NCBI RefSeq assembly: GCF_020360975.1
Contig: NW_025408669.1
Span: 3,162,001-3,226,000 of the forward strand
Direction: 5' to 3'
Source of the DNA: Hirsutella rhossiliensis
Taxonomy: Eukaryota > Ascomycota > Sordariomycetes > Hypocreales > Ophiocordycipitaceae
DNA: 64,000 bases
Below, one piece after another: positions 54,435-64,000 of this stretch (the stretch's first letter is position 1; every line of letters starts with the position of its first letter). The position numbers were made by a program, and so were the translations under genes. The notes under the pieces are model-generated. The model was not told where the DNA came from. It ran no database searches and was given only the letters and a program-made list of their open reading frames with translations.

Positions 54435-54846
54435 GCCTCCATGGCGTAGTGGTGACACGTCTGGAGCCTCTGCGTCGCAGAAGGGTCGGTTCGAAGCCGG
54501 CTGGAGGCACCCTGGTGAAACAGGGCACACCCGGGTTCCCGCCCGTCAACAGGAACAGCGTCATGAGAAAACACAATCGGCGTACCAACCACCATCAATG
54601 ACTAACACAACCACGCTTCAACTTCGACACATCGCGCTTCAGTTGCTGGGAATAGGATGCTGAACACTTGGAGAAATTGACCTTCAAGCAGGTCTGTCAT
54701 GGAGCAAAACAGTGGTACGGTTGGCGCAGCGTAAGATGATCTGTGGGGCTTGGGGAGTCAAGGAACAAACGTGCGGAACTGTACTCTAGACTGTGTAAAG
54801 GCCTTATAGGGACCTCCCTCCGGGCGAAATAAATCCTACCTACCTA
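54435..54846 (+). mobile_element. tRNA-derived SINE with a LINE-matching 3' tail
   Basis: A 412-bp element between two copies of ccacgttcgggt (54423-54434 and 54847-54858). The first 74 or so bases have tRNA features: an acceptor-like arm GCCTCCA pairing perfectly with TGGAGGC (54501-54507), an A box (TGGCGTAGTGG) and a B box (GGTTCGAAGCC) with a five-pair T-arm. The anticodon arm does not fold properly, so it is not a working tRNA; the D-arm resembles tRNA-Arg. From about 54632 on the sequence matches the 3' UTR of the LINEs at 1680-1897 and 36060-36277 (ctgaacacttggagaaattgacc; cctccgggcg), then ends in (ccta)n. This is the standard layout of a SINE mobilised by a partner LINE. Transcription would be by RNA polymerase III. 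Confidence 0.8.
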
Positions 54847-54860
54847 CCACGTTCGGGTAA

Positions 54861-55517
54861 CCACGGCGGGCTCCAGCTCGGCCGTCGAGCACAGCACGGA
54901 TTGTTGGAACCGACAGAGCTGTTGCATCATCGCCATGAGCTCCGGCGACTTAGCCGCCATCTAATTCGAGTCCACTGCACCTCGGACAACGTCGATCAGC
55001 CGCGTTGCGTTTCCGATGCTGTTAGACTGATACATCACTGTAGATTCTGCGCCCGCATCGTCCGTCCCCACGTGTCCGACCGTCGGATGGCCATCTCCGG
55101 AGGAGGATGCCCATCGCTTGGCGTCGCGTTCTGCGTCCTCGGCTGGTCGTCGAAGCAGTTGCACGTTATTGATGAGACATCCTATTCTCGGAGCCAGCGC
55201 CTTTCGCGCCCGCGCCCGGATGCTGTTGATGTCGCCCATTTCTTCGCACAGGAAGAACTCCCATGGTACAAAGAAGTTAGCGCAAGCTGCTGCACGGCTG
55301 CCTTTCAATGGTGAAAAAAAATTGGGATCTCCCATATCCGCCGGCGAAACGGTTTCCGCACAATCCCCCGATGACACGAATCCTCATCGTCGTGGGCAAA
55401 GTCCCTGCTCAGGTATTTGAAGGCGGACGGTGGCCTGCTTTCCCGGCCGCCTGAGCACCTGAACCCAACGTCTTCCTGGCGGTCGCCCATCCTCGACAGG
55501 GCCTCCCCAACCTGCAC
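54861..55517 (-). pseudogene. Decayed gene remnant, unrecognised
   Basis: Minus-strand frames 55517-55305 and 55377-54961 overlap and read as protein-like sequence (MGDINSIRARARKALAPRIG, AEDAERDAKRWASSSGDGHP), followed after a stop by AAKSPELMAMMQQLCRFQQS. At least two breaks. No family is recognised. Confidence 0.3.
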
Positions 55518-55531
55518 AACTCCCGTCGTTG

Positions 55532-55962
55532 CTATCGCGTTTGAGTCTGACGAGCGATACGTAGTCGTACAGGTACAGGCCTAGCAGGAGCTCTCCATGG
55601 TGCTGATATGCCTTGACGTGGGAGCTCCTGAGGCCTGCTTCTTCGACGACGATCGACCCATCCAGGGATCATCTGCCAAGCCTCTCGCTGCGAGCCGTTG
55701 TAGAAGCCTGTTTTGAACACTCCGTTATATGCGCCCTTACGTCGAAGCTCACAAGACCAAGCACTTTTCCCATTCGCCATGTTTTGTAAATGTTCTCTTG
55801 TAGGAGCACGAGAGCCTGCTCTGCGGAACCCCTCTTCCTGGCTCCAAAGCGGTTAGTAGGCAACAGCCCAAACGTTTCCATCGGAAAGGAAATCCGCTCG
55901 GCCATCACCGCCTCCAGAAGTGTCGCGAAGCACGTCTGAGATCTTGAGCTCGGGGTGACCAT
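55532..55962 (-). pseudogene. LINE reverse transcriptase fragment
   Basis: Reads AERISFPMETFGLLPTNRFG, ARKRGSAEQALVLLQENIYK and VLGLVSFDV, matching the finger/palm region of the LINE RT at 33850-34030. A frame change near 55730 follows. Ends are not definable. Confidence 0.8.
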
Positions 55963-55989
55963 AAGGGGTATACAGCTAAGGGCCCCGAC

Positions 55990-56290
55990 AGGCTAGACAG
56001 AAAGGCAGCCTGCAGAGAGTTCTGAGGCTGCAGAAGGCTATTAGGAGACCGCATTAGGCAGCCACACAAGCTGTAGAGAGACTGCATATACGGGTGAAGC
56101 TGAAAGAGCCCTCGGCGACTAGGGAAAGTCAGTATGCAAAGGGGGCTGGGAAAGGAGCCCGGCCCCTAGATATTGTACCTATACAACTGAGAAGGGGATA
56201 TCAATAGGGAACCAAGGGATATAAATAGGGAGCCTAGAAGAGGGCATTGAAAAGGAGGACGCAGACACAAGGAAATACAACACATCACCC
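55990..56290. other. Non-coding stretch with LTR-like features
   Basis: On the minus strand a TGTCGGGGCC…AGCTGTAT start occurs near 55995, as at 14651. A repeated 'atagggaaccaagggatataaatagggagcc' region near 56205-56235 contains a TATA-like box. It could be a retroelement LTR remnant; evidence is weak. Confidence 0.3.
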
Positions 56291-56296
56291 CTATTG

Positions 56297-56869
56297 TTAC
56301 ACAATCAATGCCCACTTGCATGCTCTCTTCGTGAGAAGAAGACTCCAAATGGGAGGGTCAAAATAGTGTGCGCCCGCGACCGGAACAGACTGCCACCGAC
56401 CGACACAGTCGAACGAGCACGCCAAACCTCTAGTCGCAAAACGGGTTGCAAGTTCTCAATATTAGCTAAAGAGTCACTAGATGGACACACTTGGACTCTC
56501 AGCCATCGACCAGACAAGGAGTGCGCTGAGCACAACCACTCACAAGGGGGACCCGTCGGCACACCCAGTGCATCGCCGACTCGAAGAGCGCGACGCTACC
56601 AATATTTCAGATCTTGTGGCGTCTGGTAGTGCTCCTCGGGATATCATAACATACCTTCATAGCCATTCGAGTACTCTTGCCGGCCAACAAGACATTTATA
56701 ATTGGATTGCGGCGACGAGAAGAGACCTACATCAAGGCCAGAGCAGCATCCAAACACTGGTTGGTCAGCTGCATAATGAGGGCTTCTGGTGCCGGGTTCG
56801 AAAAGATGTAGACAATCGTTTGACAGGCATATTTTTCGCCCACCCGGACTCTGTTGCATCGATGCGGTC
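56297..56869 (+). pseudogene. MULE transposase, N-terminal fragment
   Basis: Two frames (56294-56629 and 56481-56969) give a FAR1-like DNA-binding start (KTPNGRVKIVCARDRNR, KTGCKFSILAKES, CAEHNHSQGG) and the region before the catalytic core of fungal Mutator-like (Hop-type) transposases: DIYNWIAATRRDL, GQSSIQTLVGQLHNEGFWCR, RLTGIFFAHPDSV. It ends abruptly where LINE sequence in opposite orientation begins, so the catalytic core is missing. Confidence 0.65.
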
Positions 56870-58450
56870 GTATATCTGTAGGATTGTGCACTGGCCAGAC
56901 TGTTGGCGTGCCCGCCTGATTACCTCCAATACCGAGCAGTTGCTCGTCATGATCGTCAAATCTCGGTGACGCAGTCCAGCTGGCCAGCGCCATTGCCACT
57001 GCCGCGATTTCTGCTATGTACGGGTTCTGCTCATCCCTCGATCCGAGGGTGACCGAGTAGCTGGCCAGCACCTCGCTCGTGCTGTTGAGGCTAGTGTCGT
57101 GAACGACACCTCCTTCCTCTGCGAGCTGGAAGTGGCGACGACGATACCTTCCACGTCGTTTGGCTTGACCACCTGTATCTGATCCCGCTCGCCCACGACG
57201 CGGTCGTTCCGTGGTGCCAGAGAGTACTCGTGGATGATCTCCATTCGCTCTGTGTCTGACTCCGCGATCATCGAGGCAATCCTTCGCATCGACGAGACGA
57301 GTCGCTTGCTCGCTTTGACCTTTGATGATGCCAGAGGATGCGTCTTGGGGAGCGTCCGCAGGCCGATCTAGAACCTCGCCGCGACTTGACCGTGCCGTTC
57401 TCGAAACGATGCGATGCCGGCCTCAGCCTCGGCTATCACCGCTGCAACTGTGCCGGAGGCTCCCGTGACAGCCCTGTTCCCCAACCATCTGGGCCCTATC
57501 TAGCTAAGCCGCCTCTCTCACGCCGCACGTGTGCATCCGCACACTAGAGGCGGAGTGCATGGTTGGCGCTACCGTCGCGACAAACAGTTTTCTCGCCATT
57601 TGCAGGGATATCATCTTCAGTCTTCGCAAAGACATGCGGCCGTGAGCCGTTTGGCGGCCGCTCTAGCCATCTGCTCCATGGACCGGCTTTGTGCCCATGA
57701 CCACCCCTAGTAGTTTCACGCTGCTCTTCGGTATGACCTCTTGTCCTTTGGTCATGAACGGTGTGTCGCAGGTGCGCTCCATTGCTCTTGTGAAGTGAAT
57801 GACAGTCGTTTTGTCCGCTTCAAACGTTGCGCCGCTGCATCTTTCCCACTGGAGCGCTTCGGCAATGATTGATTGGATGCCCTCTCGGTTCGCCTCCGCC
57901 GTTGGCCCCGTCACCGAGGCTGAGTGAGTAGTCGTCCACCAACGCCCTCACGCCGCCTTTGGCATTGATGCGTCTCTGCACCAAGTCTGCGTTGAAGAAC
58001 AGCAACGCAATTGGCGACAATGGTGATCCTTGCGGCAGACCTGCTTGGGGCAAGACTCGTTGCTCGGACGTGTGCCCGCTCACTACCACTGAGGCCGTCC
58101 GTCCCGGAGCAGAACGCATCCCTCCAATCCACCAGTCTATCTGGTATCCCCCTCGCTTCATCCTCTCCAGCACTCGCTCTTTGCAGACCCCGTTGTACGC
58201 GCCTTTGATATCGAAGCTGGTCAGACTGAGCACCTTGCCAGTTCGCCATACCATGTAAGTCTGTTCCTGCAGGAGCATGGGTGCTTGCTCCGCTGACCTA
58301 CGTTTTCTCGCCCCGAGGTGATTTGCGGGGAGGAGGCTACGGGCCTCCGCTGTGTAGGAGATGCGTTCCGGCGTTCCGCGACAACCGCTTCTAGGACCTT
58401 GCCAAGGCTGACAGGAGAGAAATCAGTCTGCGGCATGGAAATGTTCATCA
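56870..58450 (-). pseudogene. LINE ORF2 fragment: reverse transcriptase and RNase H
   Basis: Same family as the LINE at 31-36 kb, heavily decayed. Pieces are SLTSFDIKGAYNGVCKERVL and GLPQGSPLSPIALLFFNADL (58278-57820), 'ALVDDYSLSL' (catalytic region), TGPTAEANREGIQSIIAEAL (57914-57663), MEIIHEYSLAPRNDRVV and GIVVATSSSQRKE (57289-57014), and SYSVTLGSRDEQNPYIAEIA (57071 on). The FVDD motif has become LVDD and several frames are shifted. Confidence 0.85.
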
Positions 58451-58740
58451 GCGCTCGGAGCCGATGCCTGCGTCAAGAAGCACGCAAATAGAGCCGGAAA
58501 GTGCCTTTGTCGAGGCCGACAGAAATGATCGTCACTTTGCGCGTCTCTGCCAGGAGAGTGAGGAGACGTAGCGCATTTTGAACTGGATGGTACATTTACT
58601 AAGGTTAGTAGTCGCTTCTATCTACTGCAGGAAGACGTGCTGCTTACAAGGGGTGCCATTGCTCTACAAGTCACAGCATGCTTCAGCTTCGTAAGACCTT
58701 TTGTCGAGATGAGTGCTCCTCTGCAGTACAGTACTGTAAT
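58451..58740. other. Non-coding stretch
   Basis: No motif or convincing frame seen. Confidence 0.4.
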
Positions 58741-58742
58741 AC

Positions 58743-58798
58743 GGGGGCCTCAAAGTCGGCCACCACAGTCACGGGGATTGGCGGACTTTGAGGCCCCC
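58743..58798. repeat. 56-bp fold-back repeat
   Basis: GGGGGCCTCAAAGTC at 58743-58757 is the exact inverse of GACTTTGAGGCCCCC at 58784-58798. One mismatch then four more pairs follow inward. It resembles two transposon termini with almost nothing between them. Confidence 0.8.
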
Positions 58799-58800
58799 CT

Positions 58801-60194
58801 AGTATGTATTGCAGCGTGACACGCTCCTGCATCTCACCCCACTCGTGGGATGGTTGCCACACCCAGGCAGCTTAGATGTCCTCGTTCTGCAAGTCGCGAC
58901 ACTGCAGCCAAAATGCACTTCTACGTCCCCTAGCCCCTCGTTCCGAAAGATATTATGCTGCAGGGATAATATGGCTGCACACCTAGGACGTATTTGGGCA
59001 TGATACAGTAGCGTAGCTCCGGTGTTCTATCGAGGAAGGAGAATTGATAGGCGCCGTTTGCTGCGCCCCGCGCCAAGGATGATGGTCTCCGGTCAGCGAT
59101 GCTGCAACCTTGAGCGACAATTCTGTGAGTACAGTAAACACACACCAGGCCCCGGCAACCCAGCCGCCGCGAACTCCCGATCCAAATTGAGCGCCAACGT
59201 GCTCTTGTGTTGTCCGAGCTGGCTTTCAATGTTAATGTGCATATTTCCCTTTAGCCTGGTTCGCTACCGTGAGGAGAAAGGATCCAGCTTCAAAAGTAAA
59301 GTCAGTTAAGGATCATGTAGATATGTGGACTCCGCTTGGAGGCAAATGAGAGCGAAATTTTGATGCTGGGCTGGGAGGGCTCTTTGTACATACGAGCACT
59401 TTATGCACGTCTCGTGAGACGGCCAAGGTGTGCGTCTGAATAGAGCCGTCCCTAGCATATCGATCAGTATGTATGAATGATTCCGCCCAATGAGAACTGG
59501 GGCTCAGAACATTACAGATCCTGGACTGAGGTTATGATTAGTTATCACCTAGCCTCATTAGACGCTATGCAAAGAAGCGACTTCTTGGTGAACGGTTTAG
59601 ACGGCAGGGCGGCGACCATAGCATCAGCAGAAGGTCTAAATAGTGTCCGTGAGAAACACGGGACAGCAAGCTTTGCCAAAGCGCAAGTATGGTAACATGA
59701 TTGAGGTCATGCACCCAACGCGTCGCACAGACTATGGGTGATTCTGCCTCAATGTGTCAAGTTGCAATTTCGTATCTTAAAGCAAAATGTTTGTGTGATC
59801 TGGACATGGTAGAAAGCTTGCATCGGGAATCTTTGGCATTTGCGGAGGGCACGAATGATACCTAATAAAACAATAGCCGGTGGTGACGGAGCCCGAACTG
59901 AAACGAGTGTATTTCACAAAGCCCTAACACGTAAAGCTGGCGCACAAAGTTTTCGGTGTATGTTATAAACCTTATACTACTGTACTGTACGGCAGCTTGG
60001 CAAGCTCGATAGGCGGGGTAAGCCATGGGTCTTCCATGTATCGCCAACTCGGACAAGCATGCAGCATAATGTTCAGCCGCTCAGCACTGGGCGTGGGAAC
60101 GAGTGAAATCAGTGTCCTAGAAATGGTGGCAACTTAGTCATAAATGGTTTAGTCGATACCCTGCACGCAAGCTGGGTAAAGCCTGTCGCTGTTT
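58801..60194. other. Intergenic stretch without a recognisable gene
   Basis: A few short frames (58809-59003, 59477-59695) lack motifs. No repeats or RNA genes seen. Confidence 0.45.
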
Positions 60195-60365
60195 CCCGGC
60201 AACTCAGGGCAGCCCAGGGCCTCAGGCGGTATTCCGGCAGCTCAGGGCAGCTCAGGCCCTCAGGGCAGCTCAGGGCAGCTCAGGTCATCAGGGCAGCCCA
60301 GGGCGGCTCAGGATCGGCTCAGGGCGGCTCAGGATCGGCTCAGGGCGGCTCAGGGTGCTTCGAGG
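60195..60365. repeat. GC-rich minisatellite (gcagctcagg / cggctcagga type)
   Basis: About 170 bp of imperfect 10-bp units (ggcagctcag) passing into 17-bp units (ggatcggctcagggcgg). No frame suggests coding use. Confidence 0.85.
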
Positions 60366-60552
60366 GAGCCCAGGCTGTGCTCAGGAAAATGCATGTGCAG
60401 GTGAATTTCCGAGGTCCGTGGGGTAGATTCTGGTTGCTGTGTTGTGTAGGTGAGATATATCGAAGGATGATGCTGAAGCTTCGGGGGATTCTCGCTGCCA
60501 GCCCTTTTCGTGCTCGGGATTGGCTGCACGACGGCTTTGTCGGGAAGAGGTA

Positions 60553-62670
60553 AGGGATTTTCCGATGATCTGCCGGATCTGGTGATCTGCCGGATTGCGG
60601 CGACTTCGCACGCTCAACATCAATCGACAATAGCTCAACAACAACGGTGCCAATTGACGTATCCTTTGATTTCCTGAATCATCAGAAGCAGTGAAAGTCT
60701 GGCATATATTTAGAACTTTTATCTAGGGGCAATGCGCTGCGGTGCTGACATCAAACCAAGCAACGGCCAAAATAGGATGCCGACAGATTGTGTAAGTCAT
60801 TTCAGCCAATACAGCAAAAACAGAACATTATTGGCTTTCATCGTAGGCTTTAATCATGTGGGATTCTCCCATTCTATCCATAGTGCAGAACTTGGCTCAG
60901 GATACTGCAAAAATGGGGTTGGAAGGGCGAGCTGGATAACTTCATTCTACGCACCCGTAATGAGCCAGATTGAACGTGATTCGACGGTACAAGCATCTTC
61001 TGAAAAGAACCTATCTATGCATCTGAATGTAAGGTTTATTTTTAGCTTGAAATTCAGTGCGCGAGGCTCCGCTTTCACACCTGACAAGGAAAGACGTGCA
61101 CGAAAATTGAGAAATTCGACACCCTACCCTAAAACACGTATAACATGGATGAAATGGGCTTTCTATTCCTTATGAGCATTTGAACGAACAGGGTATTCCT
61201 CTTATTATAAGAAAACAAGGCAAAATTGCTCGGCGTATTAAAAAATGGCAACCCATCCTCCCTTACGTTCAAGATGTGCGTCAGTCAAGAGATGGCATCG
61301 CTGCCCCATTTCTCATCCACCAAGACAAGCCAGCACAAACTCTGGACTTTTGGTTCGTGAAACGTGAATCAAGTCGTCAATAAATATTTTTAACACGTCA
61401 AAAACGAGGTGGACGAATCACAATATTGGAAATGAGCAGCTCACCGGTACGTTCGACCGGTTTACCAGGGTGAAAGCTCGAAACGGTTGTGCTTATCGCC
61501 TTTTGGTTCCCGATGGCCACTTAACCATTTTAGTATCGAATTTATGGAGTGGTGTGACCGGCACCGAGTGATCGTTGTGGTGTTTCCCCCTCAATCCATT
61601 CATCGGCTGCAACCCTTGATGTATCGTTATTCAGCCTCTCTCAACAGCGTATACGCATGATCTTATCCAGTACACAGACAAATCAAAAAGGTTCATTGGA
61701 TTGCTGAAATCGAAGATCTAGACTGTGTTTTGGAACGCATTTCAGGAAGTAGTCGAGAAGTCCTCTGTTGATGCTGGCCGCAACAGCCGAAGGCTGAGCA
61801 GCACCCTCGGGAGCCCTCAATATGAGTTTTAAGTGCTTGATATGAGAGTTAAAGTATGCAGAGAACAAGTAGTCACAAGAACCAGCGCAGGCAGACCGGT
61901 AAGGCTTCAAAGATGATCTCTTCTGCTGTACAGATTCTAGTGCAGACGAGGTGTTTAGCTCTAAAATTGTGGCTCAAGCTCGCCAAAAAATGACAGTGAA
62001 AGGACTCCAAAAGAAAGAGGAGGCTCTGAAGAAGGAGGCCCGAAAGCTTCAGCGACAGCAGAAGGCAGCGGAGCAAAAGCTCTCGCTCTAGAGAAGAGGA
62101 AGCAATGAGAGGCGGAAATTGGGAGAAAACGACGGATGACGGAGGCCGTGAAGCAAAATAAGGAGATAAATTGGCATTATTAACAAGAGCTGAAGATTTT
62201 GAAAGTGGAAAAGCCACAGAAAATGCAGAATGAGCGACGGGTGGCTTCTGAGGGTCGCGAGAGGAGTCAGGATGTTCACGCTGCAAAAATTGTCACTCTT
62301 CCGTTCACACCAGAGCGGGCCATAGCATTGCAGGTACCAAACACACTATATAATAACGCAAATAATAAGGCAATGATAACTTCAAACGACATATCCTGTC
62401 CTCAAAGGCCCTCTTTAGCTGTTGATAGTGATCGGGAGGCAATGGGTGCATTTCGGGGACTTGCGCGATCGGAGAGTAACAGAAGACGACCTCGATGGCT
62501 GGATGACTTCAAAAAGATTGAGTGGCATCTTTGAGCATTATTAACTGCTCTTATAAGATTTTAGAACAATTCAAATAGTATTCGTGAAGTTATTCTCAGT
62601 TCTTTGCTGGAATGCAATGAGCCCAAAATCCGGCGAATCGCCAGATCCGGCAGATCACCGGAAAATCCCT
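60553..62670 (+). mobile_element. Fot1/pogo-like DNA transposon, decayed, 2,118 bp
   Basis: Terminal inverted repeats of about 43 bp begin AGGGATTTTCCG(A/G)TGATC. The left (60553) and right (62670, read inward) ends differ at about four places in that length. TA lies outside both ends (60551-60552, 62671-62672), the duplication of the Tc1-mariner superfamily. Each repeat holds two copies of GATCTGCCGGAT-like sequence. Transposase traces read on the plus strand. The interior is AT-richer than its surroundings. Confidence 0.82.
61120..62091 (+). pseudogene. Fot1-like DDE transposase remnant
   Basis: Readable in pieces: 'YNMDEMGF' (first catalytic Asp) near 61140, PLIIRKQGKIARRIKKWQPI at 61190, VIVVVFPPQS then 'RLQPL' near 61575 with the third Asp (LDVSLFSLSQQRI) in a shifted frame, and a C-terminal coiled region (KGLQKKEEALKKEARKLQRQ) ending at 62091. 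Several stops and frame changes make it inactive. Confidence 0.72.
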
Positions 62671-63318
62671 TAAGATAGGAGCGTGCTTGAAGTAGCTATA
62701 TAAAATACTACTTGGTTCGCCCTATGAATATTTGTCCATGTTATCCATCATGCTGTAAGTAGGAGGAGCGAGTTGGCCCTCAGTAGTTACTGTCGGTGGA
62801 CAGTGTGTCCATCAATCAAGTAACTTGACTTGGTTGCTTGAAGTTGGTTGATTACATAACAGTCAATCACGAGTAACGATCTCTCCGACCAAGCAAAAGT
62901 AAAGCTTTCTGCATTACTCGGGTTTACTCCGAGTTACCGGTACCTGACTAGCGTTGATTTCAGGCAATTTCGTGATACCCATGTCATGAAAGTGGACGAA
63001 CCCCTTTCCTCTCGCCGATTGAGCTTGGTGATTACAGTTACTTTCTTCGTGCCTGATTCATCAACATCCTGCAGAAACTGTTCAACGCTGAGGAAGCCAG
63101 CAATGCCCTCTCACTCAGCTTTCGATCCTTGCAATCATCTCGGGCACGTCACGCCTCCCAAGACGCCTTCCCAGTCGGTCCCCGACGAGCCAAGCATCTC
63201 CCATGAAAGGGACTTGCCAAAGGCATCGCAATGCGTTTTCCCTATATCTTGGGAGAAGATTCGTTAAGACAGAAAACCGTTGGCCACCATACGATATCGT
63301 CAGCCTCACAAGCGCGCA
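62671..63318. other. Stretch before the terminal hAT gene; possible hAT end
   Basis: Repeated octamers (cgagtaac, ttactcggg, ttactccgagttacc) at 62868-62940 could be subterminal transposase-binding repeats. A candidate left end, cagtagttactgtcggtgg, lies at about 62780. No gene is seen. Confidence 0.35.
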
Positions 63319-64000
63319 ATGAACTCGAAGGCGCAACCATCGATAATCTACAAACACGGTGCGCAACTCACGACAGACGGCGACAACAAGTACTGGCTCT
63401 GCAAATATTGCCATGTAAGCGGACGTCACGACACAGCGCTCTTTGCCAGCGAGAGTACGACGAGCATCATCTATCACCTTAGGCACCACCACAAACTTGC
63501 CGAGTTCGGTTACAAAGTGGCAGGGTCCGACCCCTTCAGCATCTCTCAAGGAGCCACCAAGGCCGCGTCGTACTTGGGGAGCCGACGCATGGTGTTCAAT
63601 GACCTCCAGTTTCGAAGTCATTTTGCCGACTGGGTCATTGATCTTGATTTGACTTTCCGCCAAGCGACTCACCGACGAACAAATGAAATATTTGCATTGT
63701 GCCTGGAAGACATCGACAAAGTTTTGCCGAAAAGCCCGTCAGCGCTGAGCAGTTGGGTCAGCGAAAAATGGTTCGGTGACAACGGCAGGCGCGCCTGGCT
63801 GAAAGAACAGCTCCGCCTGTCCAAAAGCAAGATCCACGTCTCGACAGATGCTTGGACATCTGAAGAAGGTACCAACTATTTGGCTATAGTTTCTCACTTT
63901 CTAGACGCTGCATACAAGCTGCAAACGGCTTTGCTGGATTTGCCAGTTTTGAAGGGCCCCCACACTGGCGAGAATATCGCCAAAGTCCTTGCAGCGGTCA
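63319..64000 (+). CDS. hAT transposase, N-terminal part (runs off the window)
   Basis: An open frame from an ATG at 63319 to the window end, 227 codons, with no stop; an in-frame stop lies upstream at 63265. Residues about 15-58 form a BED-type zinc finger (GDNKYWLCKYCHVSG … SIIYHLRHHHKLAEF: C-x2-C … H-x4-H-like). Then come the hAT N-terminal helices (NEIFALCLEDIDKVLPKS, LKEQLRLSKSKIHV). 'VSTDAWTSEEGTNYLAIVSH' with the first catalytic Asp follows near residue 180. The sequence differs from the broken hAT at 6-9 kb, so it is another family. It might be intact. Confidence 0.85.
   Translation, partial: MNSKAQPSIIYKHGAQLTTDGDNKYWLCKYCHVSGRHDTALFASESTTSIIYHLRHHHKLAEFGYKVAGSDPFSISQGATKAASYLGSRRMVFNDLQFRSHFADWVIDLDLTFRQATHRRTNEIFALCLEDIDKVLPKSPSALSSWVSEKWFGDNGRRAWLKEQLRLSKSKIHVSTDAWTSEEGTNYLAIVSHFLDAAYKLQTALLDLPVLKGPHTGENIAKVLAAV

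Noticed and set aside
54435..54508. Functional tRNA gene
   Set aside because: Acceptor arm, A and B boxes are good, but the anticodon arm does not form five pairs with a seven-base loop. The element borders and LINE tail make a SINE head the better reading.
60700..62650. RIP (repeat-induced point mutation) as cause of decay
   Set aside because: The stretch is AT-richer than its surroundings, but I cannot compute dinucleotide indices by eye and other elements in the window are not AT-shifted. No claim is made.

Overview
The window looks like a transposon-packed, gene-poor block of a filamentous ascomycete genome (Pezizomycotina). The reasons are the mix of element families: Tad1-type LINEs, a Helitron, hAT, Fot1/pogo, a MULE relic, a chromovirus Ty3/gypsy, Ty1/copia and a Crypton. 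The few host-like genes have short GT-AG introns of about 47-82 nt and belong to families typical of fungi (FunK1 kinase, APH-like kinase, OTT_1508-type deaminase, a Zn2Cys6 fragment). I cannot name the species from sequence alone. I see no rRNA gene, CRISPR array or bacterial signal.

Layout. 0.1-1.9 kb: an internally deleted LINE (ORF1 plus 3' UTR, 12-bp target duplication). 1.9-9.9 kb: a Helitron (Rep plus Pif1 helicase) with a complete hAT element (6352-9337) inside its helicase gene. 10-14 kb: a small secreted-peptide gene and a 528-aa gene of unknown function. 14-15.3 kb: a retroelement-like relic and one end of a pogo-type transposon. 15.4-21.5 kb: host-like genes, namely a spliced nucleic-acid-deaminase-like gene, a 94-aa Zn2Cys6 protein missing its first cysteine, and a three-exon gene of unknown function. 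21.9-30.6 kb: a LINE on the minus strand (16-bp duplication) with an apparently intact 2.85-kb pogo transposon inserted near the start of its ORF1. 31-36.3 kb: a second LINE of the same family as the first. 36.5-42 kb: APH-like gene, membrane-protein gene and a 770-aa FunK1-type kinase. 42.4-44.2 kb: LINE and copia fragments. 44.6-53.5 kb: a Crypton (tyrosine recombinase with a GCR1_C tail) split by a 6.1-kb gypsy chromovirus whose two LTRs are identical. 54.4-54.8 kb: a tRNA-headed SINE with the LINE family's 3' tail. 55.5-58.5 kb: LINE and MULE relics. 60.55-62.67 kb: a decayed Fot1-like element with clear terminal repeats. 63.3 kb to the end: a second hAT transposase running out of the window.

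The target-site duplications give a relative order of events. The Helitron predates its hAT, the 22-31 kb LINE predates its pogo, and the Crypton predates the gypsy. In each nest the outer coding sequence reads across the junction once the insert is ignored. The clearest candidate for something undescribed is the SINE at 54435-54846: its tRNA-like head starts exactly at the target duplication and its last roughly 215 bp match the 3' UTR of the LINEs at 1.7 and 36.1 kb. A second pattern is that many frame breaks, in elements and in the APH-like gene, are single-base changes at short base runs. That could be real decay or sequencing error.
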